From the NCBI GenBank assembly GCA_020847545.1, contig JADLBV010000128.1, forward strand, positions 1-50,681: a DNA stretch of 50,681 bases, written 5' to 3'. The notes beneath the pieces are model-generated. The model was not told where the DNA came from and searched no databases. It was given only the letters and a program-made list of their open reading frames with translations. The first letter of the stretch is position 1; every line of letters begins with the position of its first letter. A program made the translations under genes and the position numbers. Positions 34,970 through 42,937 of this stretch are shown here, in pieces. This DNA comes from Phycisphaerales bacterium. Lineage in GTDB: Bacteria > Planctomycetota > Phycisphaerae > Tepidisphaerales > Tepidisphaeraceae.

Positions 34970-35776
34970 ATGAGCAAAGCGATTATTTTACAACACGTTG
35001 CGTACGAAGGTCCGGGGCGGATTGTGCCGGTCTTTCGGGACATGGGAATTCCCACCGAATTGCGCCGGCTGGATCGGGGGGATGAAGTTCCCAGCGATCT
35101 CGATGAGCTGCGGGTGCTGGTGGTATTGGGTGGGCCGATGGGGGTGGCGGATGTGGGGAATGAAAAGTACCCCTTTCTGGCCAAAGAGGTGGAACTGCTC
35201 AAGCGAATGGTCGCGGCCGACCGTCCGGTGCTGGGAATTTGCCTTGGGGCACAACTTCTGGCCCATGCGGCCGGCGCGAAGGTCTATCCAAACGTGAAAC
35301 CGGGGGCCAAACCAGAAGAGCCGGGCACCCCGATGCCGGAACTGGGTTGGGGTGGCGTCAATTTCCCCTTTCCCGGCGGGACCGATCCGATCGTCTTCGG
35401 GTTGATGGATGGGGCTCCGATGTTTCATTGGCATTTCGATACGTTTGATCTGCCCAAGCTCCCCCCGCCGGCCAATCCAGCGCCGCCCCCCGCACCGCCG
35501 CCACCGACGGGCAATTCATTGATATCCAGCACGCGGGCGTGCAAAAACCAGGTGTATCGGTTCAAGAATCGGCTGTACGGATTTCAGTACCATTTTGAGT
35601 TCACGCAAAAAGACATTGAAGGGGTGGTGGCCAACGCCTCCGATTCGGTCAAACAGGCCATCGGGGCGGATGGTTTGAAACAGGTGATCGATCAGTTGCC
35701 CGATGTTTATCCCCGACATCAGCGTCTGGGTGATCGGATTTTGCGAAATTACGTTCAGTTCCTGAAGGTCTATTGA
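34970..35776 (+). CDS. Type 1 glutamine amidotransferase (class I GATase-like)
   Basis: A 268-residue cytosolic protein. VLGGPMGV, LGICLGAQLLA with nucleophile C91, and GFQYHFEFT with H208 and E210 form the Cys-His-Glu triad that releases ammonia from glutamine. Proteins of this stand-alone type resemble the GuaA glutaminase half, though partners are often unknown. Residues 162-180 are a proline-rich insertion (PPPANPAPPPAPPPP) in the place where others have a short loop. The gene is divergent from the ABC operon and 8 nt upstream of a membrane protein gene. Confidence 0.82.
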   Translation: MSKAIILQHVAYEGPGRIVPVFRDMGIPTELRRLDRGDEVPSDLDELRVLVVLGGPMGVADVGNEKYPFLAKEVELLKRMVAADRPVLGICLGAQLLAHAAGAKVYPNVKPGAKPEEPGTPMPELGWGGVNFPFPGGTDPIVFGLMDGAPMFHWHFDTFDLPKLPPPANPAPPPAPPPPTGNSLISSTRACKNQVYRFKNRLYGFQYHFEFTQKDIEGVVANASDSVKQAIGADGLKQVIDQLPDVYPRHQRLGDRILRNYVQFLKVY

Positions 35777-35784
35777 TCGGTGGT

Positions 35785-37227
35785 ATGAAACGACTGGTCA
35801 CAGGTTTGTGGCGCTTTGCCAACCGCACGCATGTGCGGCCGTGGGGACTGGCAACGCCGATTCTGGTGTTGCTGGTGGCGTTGCCATTGCTGCGCCCGTT
35901 GCGCCATCCCGATCCGATGCGCGTATCGGATGATGAGGTGCTGCGCCTGGCGACGATCCAGTCACTGGCGGAACATGGGAACCTGATCATCAACCAGACC
36001 GCCCCGGCCGATGCGCATGGGGTGATCTGGATCGACGGCCACCGCTACAGCGGCCAAACCCCCGGCCTGGCGGCGATGTTGGCGGGGCCATACTGGGCAA
36101 TGCTGCGGCTGGGGTACAACCTTCACGACAATTCGATTCTCGTCCCCTACCTGTTGACCTTGATCGGAGCGACGCTGCCGGTGGCGGCGGCGGGCGGGCT
36201 GGTCTATCGCATGGGGAGACTCTTTGAGTTGCGCCGGGTGTGGCGAATGACCTTGGCGCTGGTGGTGGTCTTTGGGGGAGGGTTGATCAGCTACGCCACG
36301 GTGCTCAACGCCCACGCCCCGGCCGCCGCGGCGGTGCTGGCTTCGGCCGCCTGTCTGATCCACCTGGGGGTGAGCAAAAAACCAACACGCGGCGGCGGCT
36401 GGTTGATGCTCGCCGGGCTGTGTGCGGGGGTGGCCATGATCATGGAACCCACGGCCGCGGTCCTTTTTGTCCTGCTGGCGGCGGTCATACCGACGATGCG
36501 TTGGCCGATGGCATTGCGGCTGGGGGGTGTGTTATTATTTGTCATCGGGGCATTGCCCGCGATCGCGATGCACGTTGCATTGACGATGCCCGCCTATGGA
36601 AGCTGGATTCCGGCCGAGATGATCCTGCCCCGATCACCGGCCGACTCCTGGTCCGCAATCAGTGTGTCACAACCCTCTACGCCGCTGGACATCCATTCAA
36701 TCAATGACGAGGAATCACCGGCGGCGCCAACCCTCTGGATGTCGATCGGCAAAACCACCGGCCGACTGCTCGAAGCGCTCCTGGGATCACACGGCCTGTT
36801 CAGCCATTTCCCATTGGTGATCGTCGCCTTTTTCGGGATCGGGGCGGTGATGCACCGCCATTGGCCCACCTCGACCAAGGCGCTGGCGGTGGCGGCCGCC
36901 GCCGGTGGCGCGATCATCATCCTGACGGCCGTCCTGTCGCGGGCGGATTGGTCCAGCGCCATGTTCGCCTCGCGCTGGTTTGTCGTCTTTCTCCCATTGC
37001 TGATGTTCTGGATCGGCGCCTGGCTTCGACGAAACCACCGGCCGTTGTCCTGGGTCATCGTGGGCCTGTTGGCCGGGTTCAGCGTGACGGTCTCCCTGAT
37101 CGGCGCCAGCAACCCCTACCCGCGCGGCGGATTTGATGGCTACACACCGGTCGCGGTCTTGCGTGATCTTCCCCCCACCCCAACATTGACGCCACCGGCA
37201 CATGGCCGACAATTGGCGGGCGGTTGA
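35785..37227 (+). CDS. Polytopic membrane protein, GT-C glycosyltransferase-like
   Basis: A 480-residue membrane protein with about ten hydrophobic helices. After the first helix comes SDDEVLRLATIQSLAEHGNLIIN, an acidic loop in the place where GT-C enzymes carry their catalytic DE motif, and GHRYSGQTPGLAAM resembles the following conserved loop. Such proteins transfer sugars from lipid carriers, but the donor and acceptor are unknown and the call is by architecture. GGTGG precedes the ATG at 35785. It lies 8 nt after the amidotransferase gene. Confidence 0.6.
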   Translation: MKRLVTGLWRFANRTHVRPWGLATPILVLLVALPLLRPLRHPDPMRVSDDEVLRLATIQSLAEHGNLIINQTAPADAHGVIWIDGHRYSGQTPGLAAMLAGPYWAMLRLGYNLHDNSILVPYLLTLIGATLPVAAAGGLVYRMGRLFELRRVWRMTLALVVVFGGGLISYATVLNAHAPAAAAVLASAACLIHLGVSKKPTRGGGWLMLAGLCAGVAMIMEPTAAVLFVLLAAVIPTMRWPMALRLGGVLLFVIGALPAIAMHVALTMPAYGSWIPAEMILPRSPADSWSAISVSQPSTPLDIHSINDEESPAAPTLWMSIGKTTGRLLEALLGSHGLFSHFPLVIVAFFGIGAVMHRHWPTSTKALAVAAAAGGAIIILTAVLSRADWSSAMFASRWFVVFLPLLMFWIGAWLRRNHRPLSWVIVGLLAGFSVTVSLIGASNPYPRGGFDGYTPVAVLRDLPPTPTLTPPAHGRQLAGG

Positions 37228-37292
37228 CCGTAAAGATAATCTGTCTTCCCGGCAGAGCCTGATCCTTTCCAGTCTCAAGCCCATCACTGGCC

Positions 37293-39212
37293 TTACACCA
37301 TCCGGTGTCGCCCGTGCGACGAGCGAGATCTCAACACATTCAGAATCAGTCCGACAGCAAGCAGACCTGTAGTAGTTGGCTCTGGAACGACCGTTAATAC
37401 GATGCTGTCACCGATCAATTGGGTATTGAATGACAGGCCGGACAGATTGCCATACATCTGGAACGTGGCGGTGCCGAGCCCGGTGATATTTCCATCGGCC
37501 GTCAGGAATGCAAAACTGTCCCCGGGCGCAGGCGTATAATTGAACAGATACTTGATCAATACACCGTCTATTTCAACATCGCCGGTGACAAGAAGGAGAT
37601 CGTGCATACCGGGCGAATCCAGTTCGATCTCGAGTGTCGAGCCGAGCATGTGCAGCGAGCCGTCGATGGTCATCGTCCCGGGCGAGTTGCCGGGGGCGAG
37701 TGTGGCGTCATAGTCTGTGTCAAGAAACGCTTCGATTTTACCGGCACCCTTGATAATGCCGCTCGAGATTTGAACCACGCTCTGTTTCAGTTGGCCGTTG
37801 ATGGTAGTAGTAGCATCCATGTCGTCCTGCACATAGGTGCCATCGCCATTGATGGATGCACCTGCTTCGATGACAAGCTCGCCGGTATTGCTGATCTGGC
37901 CGGCATTCTCGACAGTCCCGGAATTTAGAATCGTGCCGGTGTTCCCCAGAACCGCGCCGGTCTCGTTGACGAGCATCCCGCCATTTTGAAGCAGGCCAGA
38001 GTTGTCTAAGAAATTCTTGTTGGTTATGTCTCCGTTGTTCTGCACACTGTTGGTGTTCTGGAACACACCTTTGATCTCGACCCAAGCACCGAGCACGTTC
38101 TCGAATGTGCCTTTATTGAAAAGCTTATCGGTCAACTTCATAATCCCAAATCCACCGTTAATCACCTGCCCGGTTCCTTCGTTTGTGAATATGCCGTCGC
38201 TATCAAGAAGACCGGTGTTGGTCAGTTTTCCATTGTTCAACAACTCACCGTGGTTGGTCATCGTTGATTGGTTCTCAATCTTGCCCTGACCGCCGTTCAC
38301 CAACGAAGCGGCGATCTCCGAGACCCAATGGCCTGTGTTGTTTATTGTGCCATTGTTCAAAGTCGTGCCGCCGTTGGTAAGCAAGCCGACGGTCTCCAAC
38401 GTGCCGAACGATCGAATCGTGCCGAAGTTATCCAGCGTCCCTGAATTGTTGAAATGAGCCGACACATCGTTGAACATGTTCTGGAGATTCTGAATCTCGC
38501 CATCGGAATCGAAATTGCCATAGTTGATCAGCGAGCCATCATTGGTAATCAGGCCGGAGTTGGAGAGGCTGCCATTAAGGCCCGATAGGGTGCGTGTCTC
38601 GGTGTTGTCGTTATAAATCGAATCGCCAGATGGAATATTGATCGGTGTGAGGGCGACGGTCACCACACCGACTTTGACGTTGGTGAAGGAATAGACTGCA
38701 TCGTTGAAATCTAAGTCGCCACCACCAAACATATCCTCAAATCCAACGATGACCGGTCCGGCAGGCTCGTCGGTGTCCCAAGTGAACACGGCATGCGGCA
38801 GATGATCGGGGTTCAGCGGAAGTTCACCGGTCCCTGTGAACCATCCAAAATTAAAGCTCGCCGGCCCCCCATTCTGGCTGGGCAGGTATGATTGATCGCG
38901 AATAAACAACACGGTTTCAGGCAAAAACGTACCCATCGATGCCGTTGCGTTCACTGCTGAACTCGTGCTGATGAAAATAGGCCCCTGAAACGTCGGCGAA
39001 TCGAGATACAGCTCGTTGGTGAACAATGAATTCGCCCCGATAAACTTCGCCTGAACTGCAGTACCCCCCTCAACCACGCGCAGCGTTCCCCCAATGACAG
39101 ATACCATTCCGGCCTGTGCGTAAACTGCAGTGCAAACCACCGCCGCAAAAGCCCCTGAAACCTGTAAAGCCATCCTCGAAGAAATGAGGTATCCTCGAAC
39201 TATATTTCGCAT
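37293..39212 (-). CDS. Large PEP-CTERM protein with DUF4114 domain and Asn/Gly repeat region
   Basis: A 639-residue exported protein. A signal-like helix lies at residues 12-35. FTWDTDEPAGPVIVGFEDM and GGGDLDFNDAVYSF around 135-175 mark a DUF4114 domain, a probable calcium-binding beta fold. From about 205 to 460 the sequence is built of short repeats of the type N-x-G-x-(I/L)-x-N, e.g. NNGTINNTG, LLNNGKLTNTG, IFTNEGTG, which should form a beta-solenoid. VPEPTTTGLLAVGLIL and a basic tail are the PEP-CTERM signal. GGAGGTGA lies 6 nt before the ATG. It is likely a surface or biofilm protein. Confidence 0.82.
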   Translation of the reverse strand: MRNIVRGYLISSRMALQVSGAFAAVVCTAVYAQAGMVSVIGGTLRVVEGGTAVQAKFIGANSLFTNELYLDSPTFQGPIFISTSSAVNATASMGTFLPETVLFIRDQSYLPSQNGGPASFNFGWFTGTGELPLNPDHLPHAVFTWDTDEPAGPVIVGFEDMFGGGDLDFNDAVYSFTNVKVGVVTVALTPINIPSGDSIYNDNTETRTLSGLNGSLSNSGLITNDGSLINYGNFDSDGEIQNLQNMFNDVSAHFNNSGTLDNFGTIRSFGTLETVGLLTNGGTTLNNGTINNTGHWVSEIAASLVNGGQGKIENQSTMTNHGELLNNGKLTNTGLLDSDGIFTNEGTGQVINGGFGIMKLTDKLFNKGTFENVLGAWVEIKGVFQNTNSVQNNGDITNKNFLDNSGLLQNGGMLVNETGAVLGNTGTILNSGTVENAGQISNTGELVIEAGASINGDGTYVQDDMDATTTINGQLKQSVVQISSGIIKGAGKIEAFLDTDYDATLAPGNSPGTMTIDGSLHMLGSTLEIELDSPGMHDLLLVTGDVEIDGVLIKYLFNYTPAPGDSFAFLTADGNITGLGTATFQMYGNLSGLSFNTQLIGDSIVLTVVPEPTTTGLLAVGLILNVLRSRSSHGRHRMV

Positions 39213-39392
39213 GGGTTCACCTCCGGCCCAATAGGATATTTTTGCTGTTCTACTCAGATTCGATGCTTTTTTGCTATATTTCTACTTTTTATCATTATAT
39301 TGCCGTGATCTTGGCGAGTAAATAGTAAATTTGTACTAATCGAGTTTTTTTTAATCCCCGCCAAACATCGGTTGACGGTAACGAACATTGCC

Positions 39393-39423
39393 TTGGAACG
39401 TCAGGGAAGAAACGGCTTATACT
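39393..39423 (+). promoter_or_regulatory. Candidate promoter for the H-X9-DG protein gene
   Basis: TTGGAA (39393-39398) and TATACT (39418-39423) are separated by 19 nt, slightly long. The start would be near 39430, leaving a 70-nt leader with GGAG before the ATG at 39499. The rest of the AT-rich divergent gap (39213-39392) must also hold the promoter of the PEP-CTERM gene, but I cannot place it. Confidence 0.35.
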
Positions 39424-39498
39424 GATAAATTGCGGTGTTCAAAGCGATAATGGTTTGCCTGAGTATATTGATCCTTATCGCGTATTGGAGAATAAGCC

Positions 39499-41637
39499 AT
39501 GCGAAAGTGGATTGCGGTGGTGGTCTGTTGGGTGTGGGTGGGGATCGCATTTGGTCAGGGGTTGGACCAGCATGTCCCCGGTGAGGGGACGGTGGTTTAC
39601 CTGCAATGGAAGGGGACCGAGGCGCTGCGGGAGCCTTACAATGGCTCGCGGCTGAAAAAGGTGGTGGACCAATCCAACCTGCCGGCACTCTTCAGCGAGT
39701 TTTTGCCGCGGGTGGTGGAGAAGATCAAGAAAGAGAGTCCGCTGGATGCCCAGGTGTTGGGGAACTGGCTGGAGGCGATGGAGTTGCTGGGTCAACACCC
39801 CACCGCCATCTGGTGGGGAGGATTCGCCAAAGCAACCGGCCAACGGCCATTGCCGCGCCTGGCGGTGGTTTGCGAAGCGGGGGATGGCGCGGCCGGTTTG
39901 CGGGAGAAATTGATCGCGGCTCTGGGTGACAACGCCCAGAAATGGGCCATCCAGATCGATCAGGGTTGGGTGTCGATCACACCGGTTCCTTATGCCGAGC
40001 AATTTCAGCGGGAATTGAAGGATGACCATTCGCTGGCCAAAGAGGAGCGCTATCAGCACGCCAAGTCGCTGGTGATGGGGGATGCCGCCCTGCTGGCCTA
40101 TGTGAATGGAGAAAATCTGGCCGGCGTGATGGAGCAGGACAAGAGTGCCACCGAATTCATCGCGGCATCGGGTTTGAATGGACTCAAAAGCGGCATCGTC
40201 ACCTCCGGCTTTGATGGGGCGGACTGGCGCTGCGAAGCATTCATCGACGCCCCCGCGCCGCGCACGGGGCTCCTTTCGCTGCTGGATGGCCCACCCTTGC
40301 CGGATGAATTGCTGGATCGGGTTCCCGCATCCGCGCTGGGATTGACCACCGCGCGATTGAGCCTGCCCAAACTGCTCAATGAAATCCGCACCGCACTGGG
40401 GAAGGTCGATCCCAAGGCCCAGCGGCAGTTCAACAAGATGCTCGGATTCGCCACGATGTCCCTTGGCGTCAACGTCGAGACGGACCTGATCGCATCCTTC
40501 GGGGACCAATGGCTGACATACGATGATCCCCAATCCACCGGCGGCGGGGTTCTGGGAACGGTCCTCCTCAATCACCTGGCCGAGCCGGCCAAAGGTCAAC
40601 AATCCCTCGATGCCCTTGCCCGACTCGCCAACAGCGTTTTGGCCGGCCAGCTTCGCAACACCCCCGCCACCGTCTCGATTCGACAGGTGCATTCTGATGA
40701 TCTGACCATCTCCTACCTCCCCCTGCCGGCGATCAGTCCGGCATGGACGATCAAGGATGGCTTTTTGTATCTCTCCCTCTACCCGGAAGTGGCCGCACAG
40801 GCCGCCCGAACCCAAGCCTCGGCCGGGAATTCGATCCGCAACAACGAAACATTCATCGCGATGAAAAACCGTCTGGGCGTGACCGAAGGAATCATGTCGA
40901 TGGGCTTTCACAACCTTCCCAAATCGGCGTCGCGTGCCTATCCGGTGGTGCTGCTCCTCTCTCGGACGTGGCTGGGGGTGGGTGATCTATTGGGACTGGA
41001 ATCACCCGAACTGATCCTCCCTCCGCTGGAGAAGATCATTCCGCAGTTGACCCCCGCCGGCAGTGTCTCATGGACCAATGATTCCGGCTGGCATTACCGG
41101 GCGATCAGCCCCTTTCCCCTCAGCGGCATCTTCGGGGGCGAATGGGGCGCCCTGGCCAGCCAGTCTCCTCTATTGATGACGGCCATCTTACCCGCGTTTC
41201 AACGGTCGCGGGAATCAACCCGAGAGACAAGATGCCTGAACCAGATGAGACAATTGGGAATGGCGTTTGTGATGTATGCCAACGATCACAAGGGCCAACT
41301 CCCCCCCGATCTGGGATCACTGCTCCCCTATCTGAACGGCAACGCCCTGTTGATGATATGCCCCGATATGCCAATCAACCCCAATTCAATTCCAGCCGAT
41401 GCCGCCGGGCGGGCCAAATGGGTTGATGAGCATTCCAGTTATGAATACCTGCTCCCCAACGTGAAGCTGGCCTCGATCCAAAACGCCACGACCAAAATCA
41501 TGGTCCGGGAGAACTCCTCCATACACGGTGGAAAAATGAACGTGATATTCGCCGATGGGCACGCGCAGGGGATGTGGCCCTACGAGGTGGAGAATTTGAT
41601 GGATGCGGACAAAGCAGAGGACCACACCGGCGAGTAG
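39499..41637 (+). CDS. Exported DUF3352-like protein with C-terminal H-X9-DG box
   Basis: A 712-residue protein. A signal peptide covers residues 3-19 (ending AFG). The long central part (20-540) has alternating alpha and beta sequence of the DUF3352/ 'surface-associated' kind with no catalytic motif. From about 560 it switches to a prepilin-like module: LLMTAILPAFQRSRE, CLNQMRQLGMAFVMYANDHKG, and HGGKMNVIFADGHAQ, the H-X9-DG box of the DUF1559-type pseudopilins abundant in planctomycetes. Unlike those, the module here is at the C terminus of a larger protein. Confidence 0.72.
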   Translation: MRKWIAVVVCWVWVGIAFGQGLDQHVPGEGTVVYLQWKGTEALREPYNGSRLKKVVDQSNLPALFSEFLPRVVEKIKKESPLDAQVLGNWLEAMELLGQHPTAIWWGGFAKATGQRPLPRLAVVCEAGDGAAGLREKLIAALGDNAQKWAIQIDQGWVSITPVPYAEQFQRELKDDHSLAKEERYQHAKSLVMGDAALLAYVNGENLAGVMEQDKSATEFIAASGLNGLKSGIVTSGFDGADWRCEAFIDAPAPRTGLLSLLDGPPLPDELLDRVPASALGLTTARLSLPKLLNEIRTALGKVDPKAQRQFNKMLGFATMSLGVNVETDLIASFGDQWLTYDDPQSTGGGVLGTVLLNHLAEPAKGQQSLDALARLANSVLAGQLRNTPATVSIRQVHSDDLTISYLPLPAISPAWTIKDGFLYLSLYPEVAAQAARTQASAGNSIRNNETFIAMKNRLGVTEGIMSMGFHNLPKSASRAYPVVLLLSRTWLGVGDLLGLESPELILPPLEKIIPQLTPAGSVSWTNDSGWHYRAISPFPLSGIFGGEWGALASQSPLLMTAILPAFQRSRESTRETRCLNQMRQLGMAFVMYANDHKGQLPPDLGSLLPYLNGNALLMICPDMPINPNSIPADAAGRAKWVDEHSSYEYLLPNVKLASIQNATTKIMVRENSSIHGGKMNVIFADGHAQGMWPYEVENLMDADKAEDHTGE

Positions 41638-41674
41638 GCACATCATCCGCATGGGCGAGGGGAAAGAGAAATGC

Positions 41675-41692
41675 GCCACGGCTCGACGTGGC
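41675..41692. repeat. Short hairpin at the left edge of the defence locus
   Basis: GCCACG-gctcga-CGTGGC is a perfect 6-bp stem with a six-base loop, 38 bp after the stop of the exported protein gene. It may be a weak terminator; there is no U-tract. Confidence 0.35.
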
Positions 41693-41786
41693 TCGCCGAA
41701 GCAAGAGAAACATGCGGGCATTTGGGCCATCGGTTGAACTGGCGATTGTCTCTACCGGCGATTACACTGTAAGCTCCCAATACACC

Positions 41787-42443
41787 ATGCAAGGCAATCG
41801 TCAACGCATCATCGACTATGGCGAGGTCTTCACCCCGCCGGGGCTTGTCAATGACATGCTCGATCTCGTCGCCCACGAGTGCGATCGCATCGACGCCCGT
41901 TTTCTCGAACCCGCCTGCGGTGACGGTAATTTTCTCGCCGAGGTATTGCGCCGCAAACTGCTCGCCGTCGATCGGCGCAACGGGCGCAATCCGGGCAAAT
42001 GGGAGCGGGATGCGATCCTGGCTTTGTGCAGTCTTTACGGCATCGATCTGCTGGCGGACAACATCGCCGACTGCCGGGCGCGGCTTCTGAACATCGTTGA
42101 CGAGGCTTACGCCGCGCGGTTTGGCGCGCCGTTTCCCGCCGCCGCCGCCCGGGCGGCCGCGTTCATTCTCTCCCGAAACATCGTCCAGGGCGATGCGCTG
42201 ACGCTGCTGGATTCGCACGGTCAGCCGATTATCCTAAGCGAATGGTCCCCGATCAACGGCGTGCTGCTCAAACGGCGCGATTTTGCCTACGGGCATCTGC
42301 TGGGCCACGCCCACGCCGCCACCACGCCCCTGTTCCGCACCTTGGAAAAAGATGTCTATCTGCCCCGGCCCGTGGCCGACTATCCGCCGTGCCATTTTCT
42401 GGAGGTATCCGAGGCGGCAACGCACGGGTACGATACAAAGTGA
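41787..42443 (+). CDS. Small methyltransferase-like protein of a restriction-modification locus
   Basis: A 218-residue protein. GEVFTPPGLVNDMLDL at the start and FLEPACGDGNFLAEVL (SAM motif I, residues about 40-52), then YGIDLL, give it the N-terminal SAM-binding half of N6-adenine methylases of the Eco57I/HsdM type. The catalytic NPPY motif is absent; instead the C terminus has SRNIVQGDALTL and ILSEWSPINGVLLKRRDF. It may be an accessory or regulatory subunit of the larger methylase downstream. The frame extends upstream to 41574, but the ATG at 41787 starts the conserved part. TACACT at 41763-41768 is a possible -10 box. Confidence 0.75.
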   Translation: MQGNRQRIIDYGEVFTPPGLVNDMLDLVAHECDRIDARFLEPACGDGNFLAEVLRRKLLAVDRRNGRNPGKWERDAILALCSLYGIDLLADNIADCRARLLNIVDEAYAARFGAPFPAAAARAAAFILSRNIVQGDALTLLDSHGQPIILSEWSPINGVLLKRRDFAYGHLLGHAHAATTPLFRTLEKDVYLPRPVADYPPCHFLEVSEAATHGYDTK

Positions 42444-42467
42444 CGGGAAGCATCAAAAATACGAGAC

Positions 42468-42719
42468 ATGACCTACGAACTGACGCAACACGCCGCCAAG
42501 GTGCTCGATGAACGCGGGATCGCCCTGGAATGGATGGAGCGGACGTTGAACGATCCCCAGTGGATCTCGCCTGACCCGAATGACCCGAGCGTGGAGCGCC
42601 ATTTTCGATCCATCCCCGAATTCGGCGGCCGTGTACTGCGCGTGGCGGTCAACACCACGGTGTCGCCGAACCGGGTCGTCAGCGTCTTCTTCGACCGGAC
42701 ACAGAAAGGAAAGCCATGA
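42468..42719 (+). CDS. DUF4258 protein, probable toxin-like partner
   Basis: An 83-residue protein. MTYELTQHAAKVLDERGI, WMERTLNDPQ and RVLRVAVNTTVSPNRVVSVFFD match the DUF4258 layout, a small alpha/beta fold related in shape to RelE/BrnT-type toxins. Genes of this family are often followed by a DUF2283 gene, as here, and the pair is suspected to be a toxin-antitoxin module. Its stop overlaps the next start (ATGA). It lies 24 nt after the small methylase-like gene. Confidence 0.75.
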   Translation: MTYELTQHAAKVLDERGIALEWMERTLNDPQWISPDPNDPSVERHFRSIPEFGGRVLRVAVNTTVSPNRVVSVFFDRTQKGKP

Positions 42720-42937
42720 AACTCCATGTCGATCAGCAGGCCGATGCCCTCTACCTGAGACTCGACGAGTCCCGGATCATTGAATCCGAGGAAGTCTCCC
42801 CCGGCGTGGTACTCGATTTCGACGACGCCGGACAGGTTGTGGGCGTTGAGATTCTGCGTCTGTCCCAGCGCGTCGCCAAACTCAATCTCAACGAATTGCA
42901 GTTTCAGACGACCCAGGCCGCCCATGACCGGCCATAA
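42716..42937 (+). CDS. DUF2283 protein, partner of the DUF4258 protein
   Basis: A 73-residue protein. DALYLRLDESRIIESEEVSPGVVLDFD and AGQVVGVEIL form the compact beta-rich DUF2283 fold. It overlaps the DUF4258 gene by 4 nt at its start and the large methylase gene by 14 nt at its end, so all three should be translated together. In the toxin-antitoxin reading it would be the antitoxin, but no DNA-binding motif is visible. Confidence 0.78.
   Translation: MKLHVDQQADALYLRLDESRIIESEEVSPGVVLDFDDAGQVVGVEILRLSQRVAKLNLNELQFQTTQAAHDRP

Noticed and set aside
39475-40911. A 478-codon minus-strand frame opposite the H-X9-DG protein gene
   Set aside because: The plus-strand gene has a signal peptide, ribosome site and a known C-terminal box; the antisense product is low-complexity.
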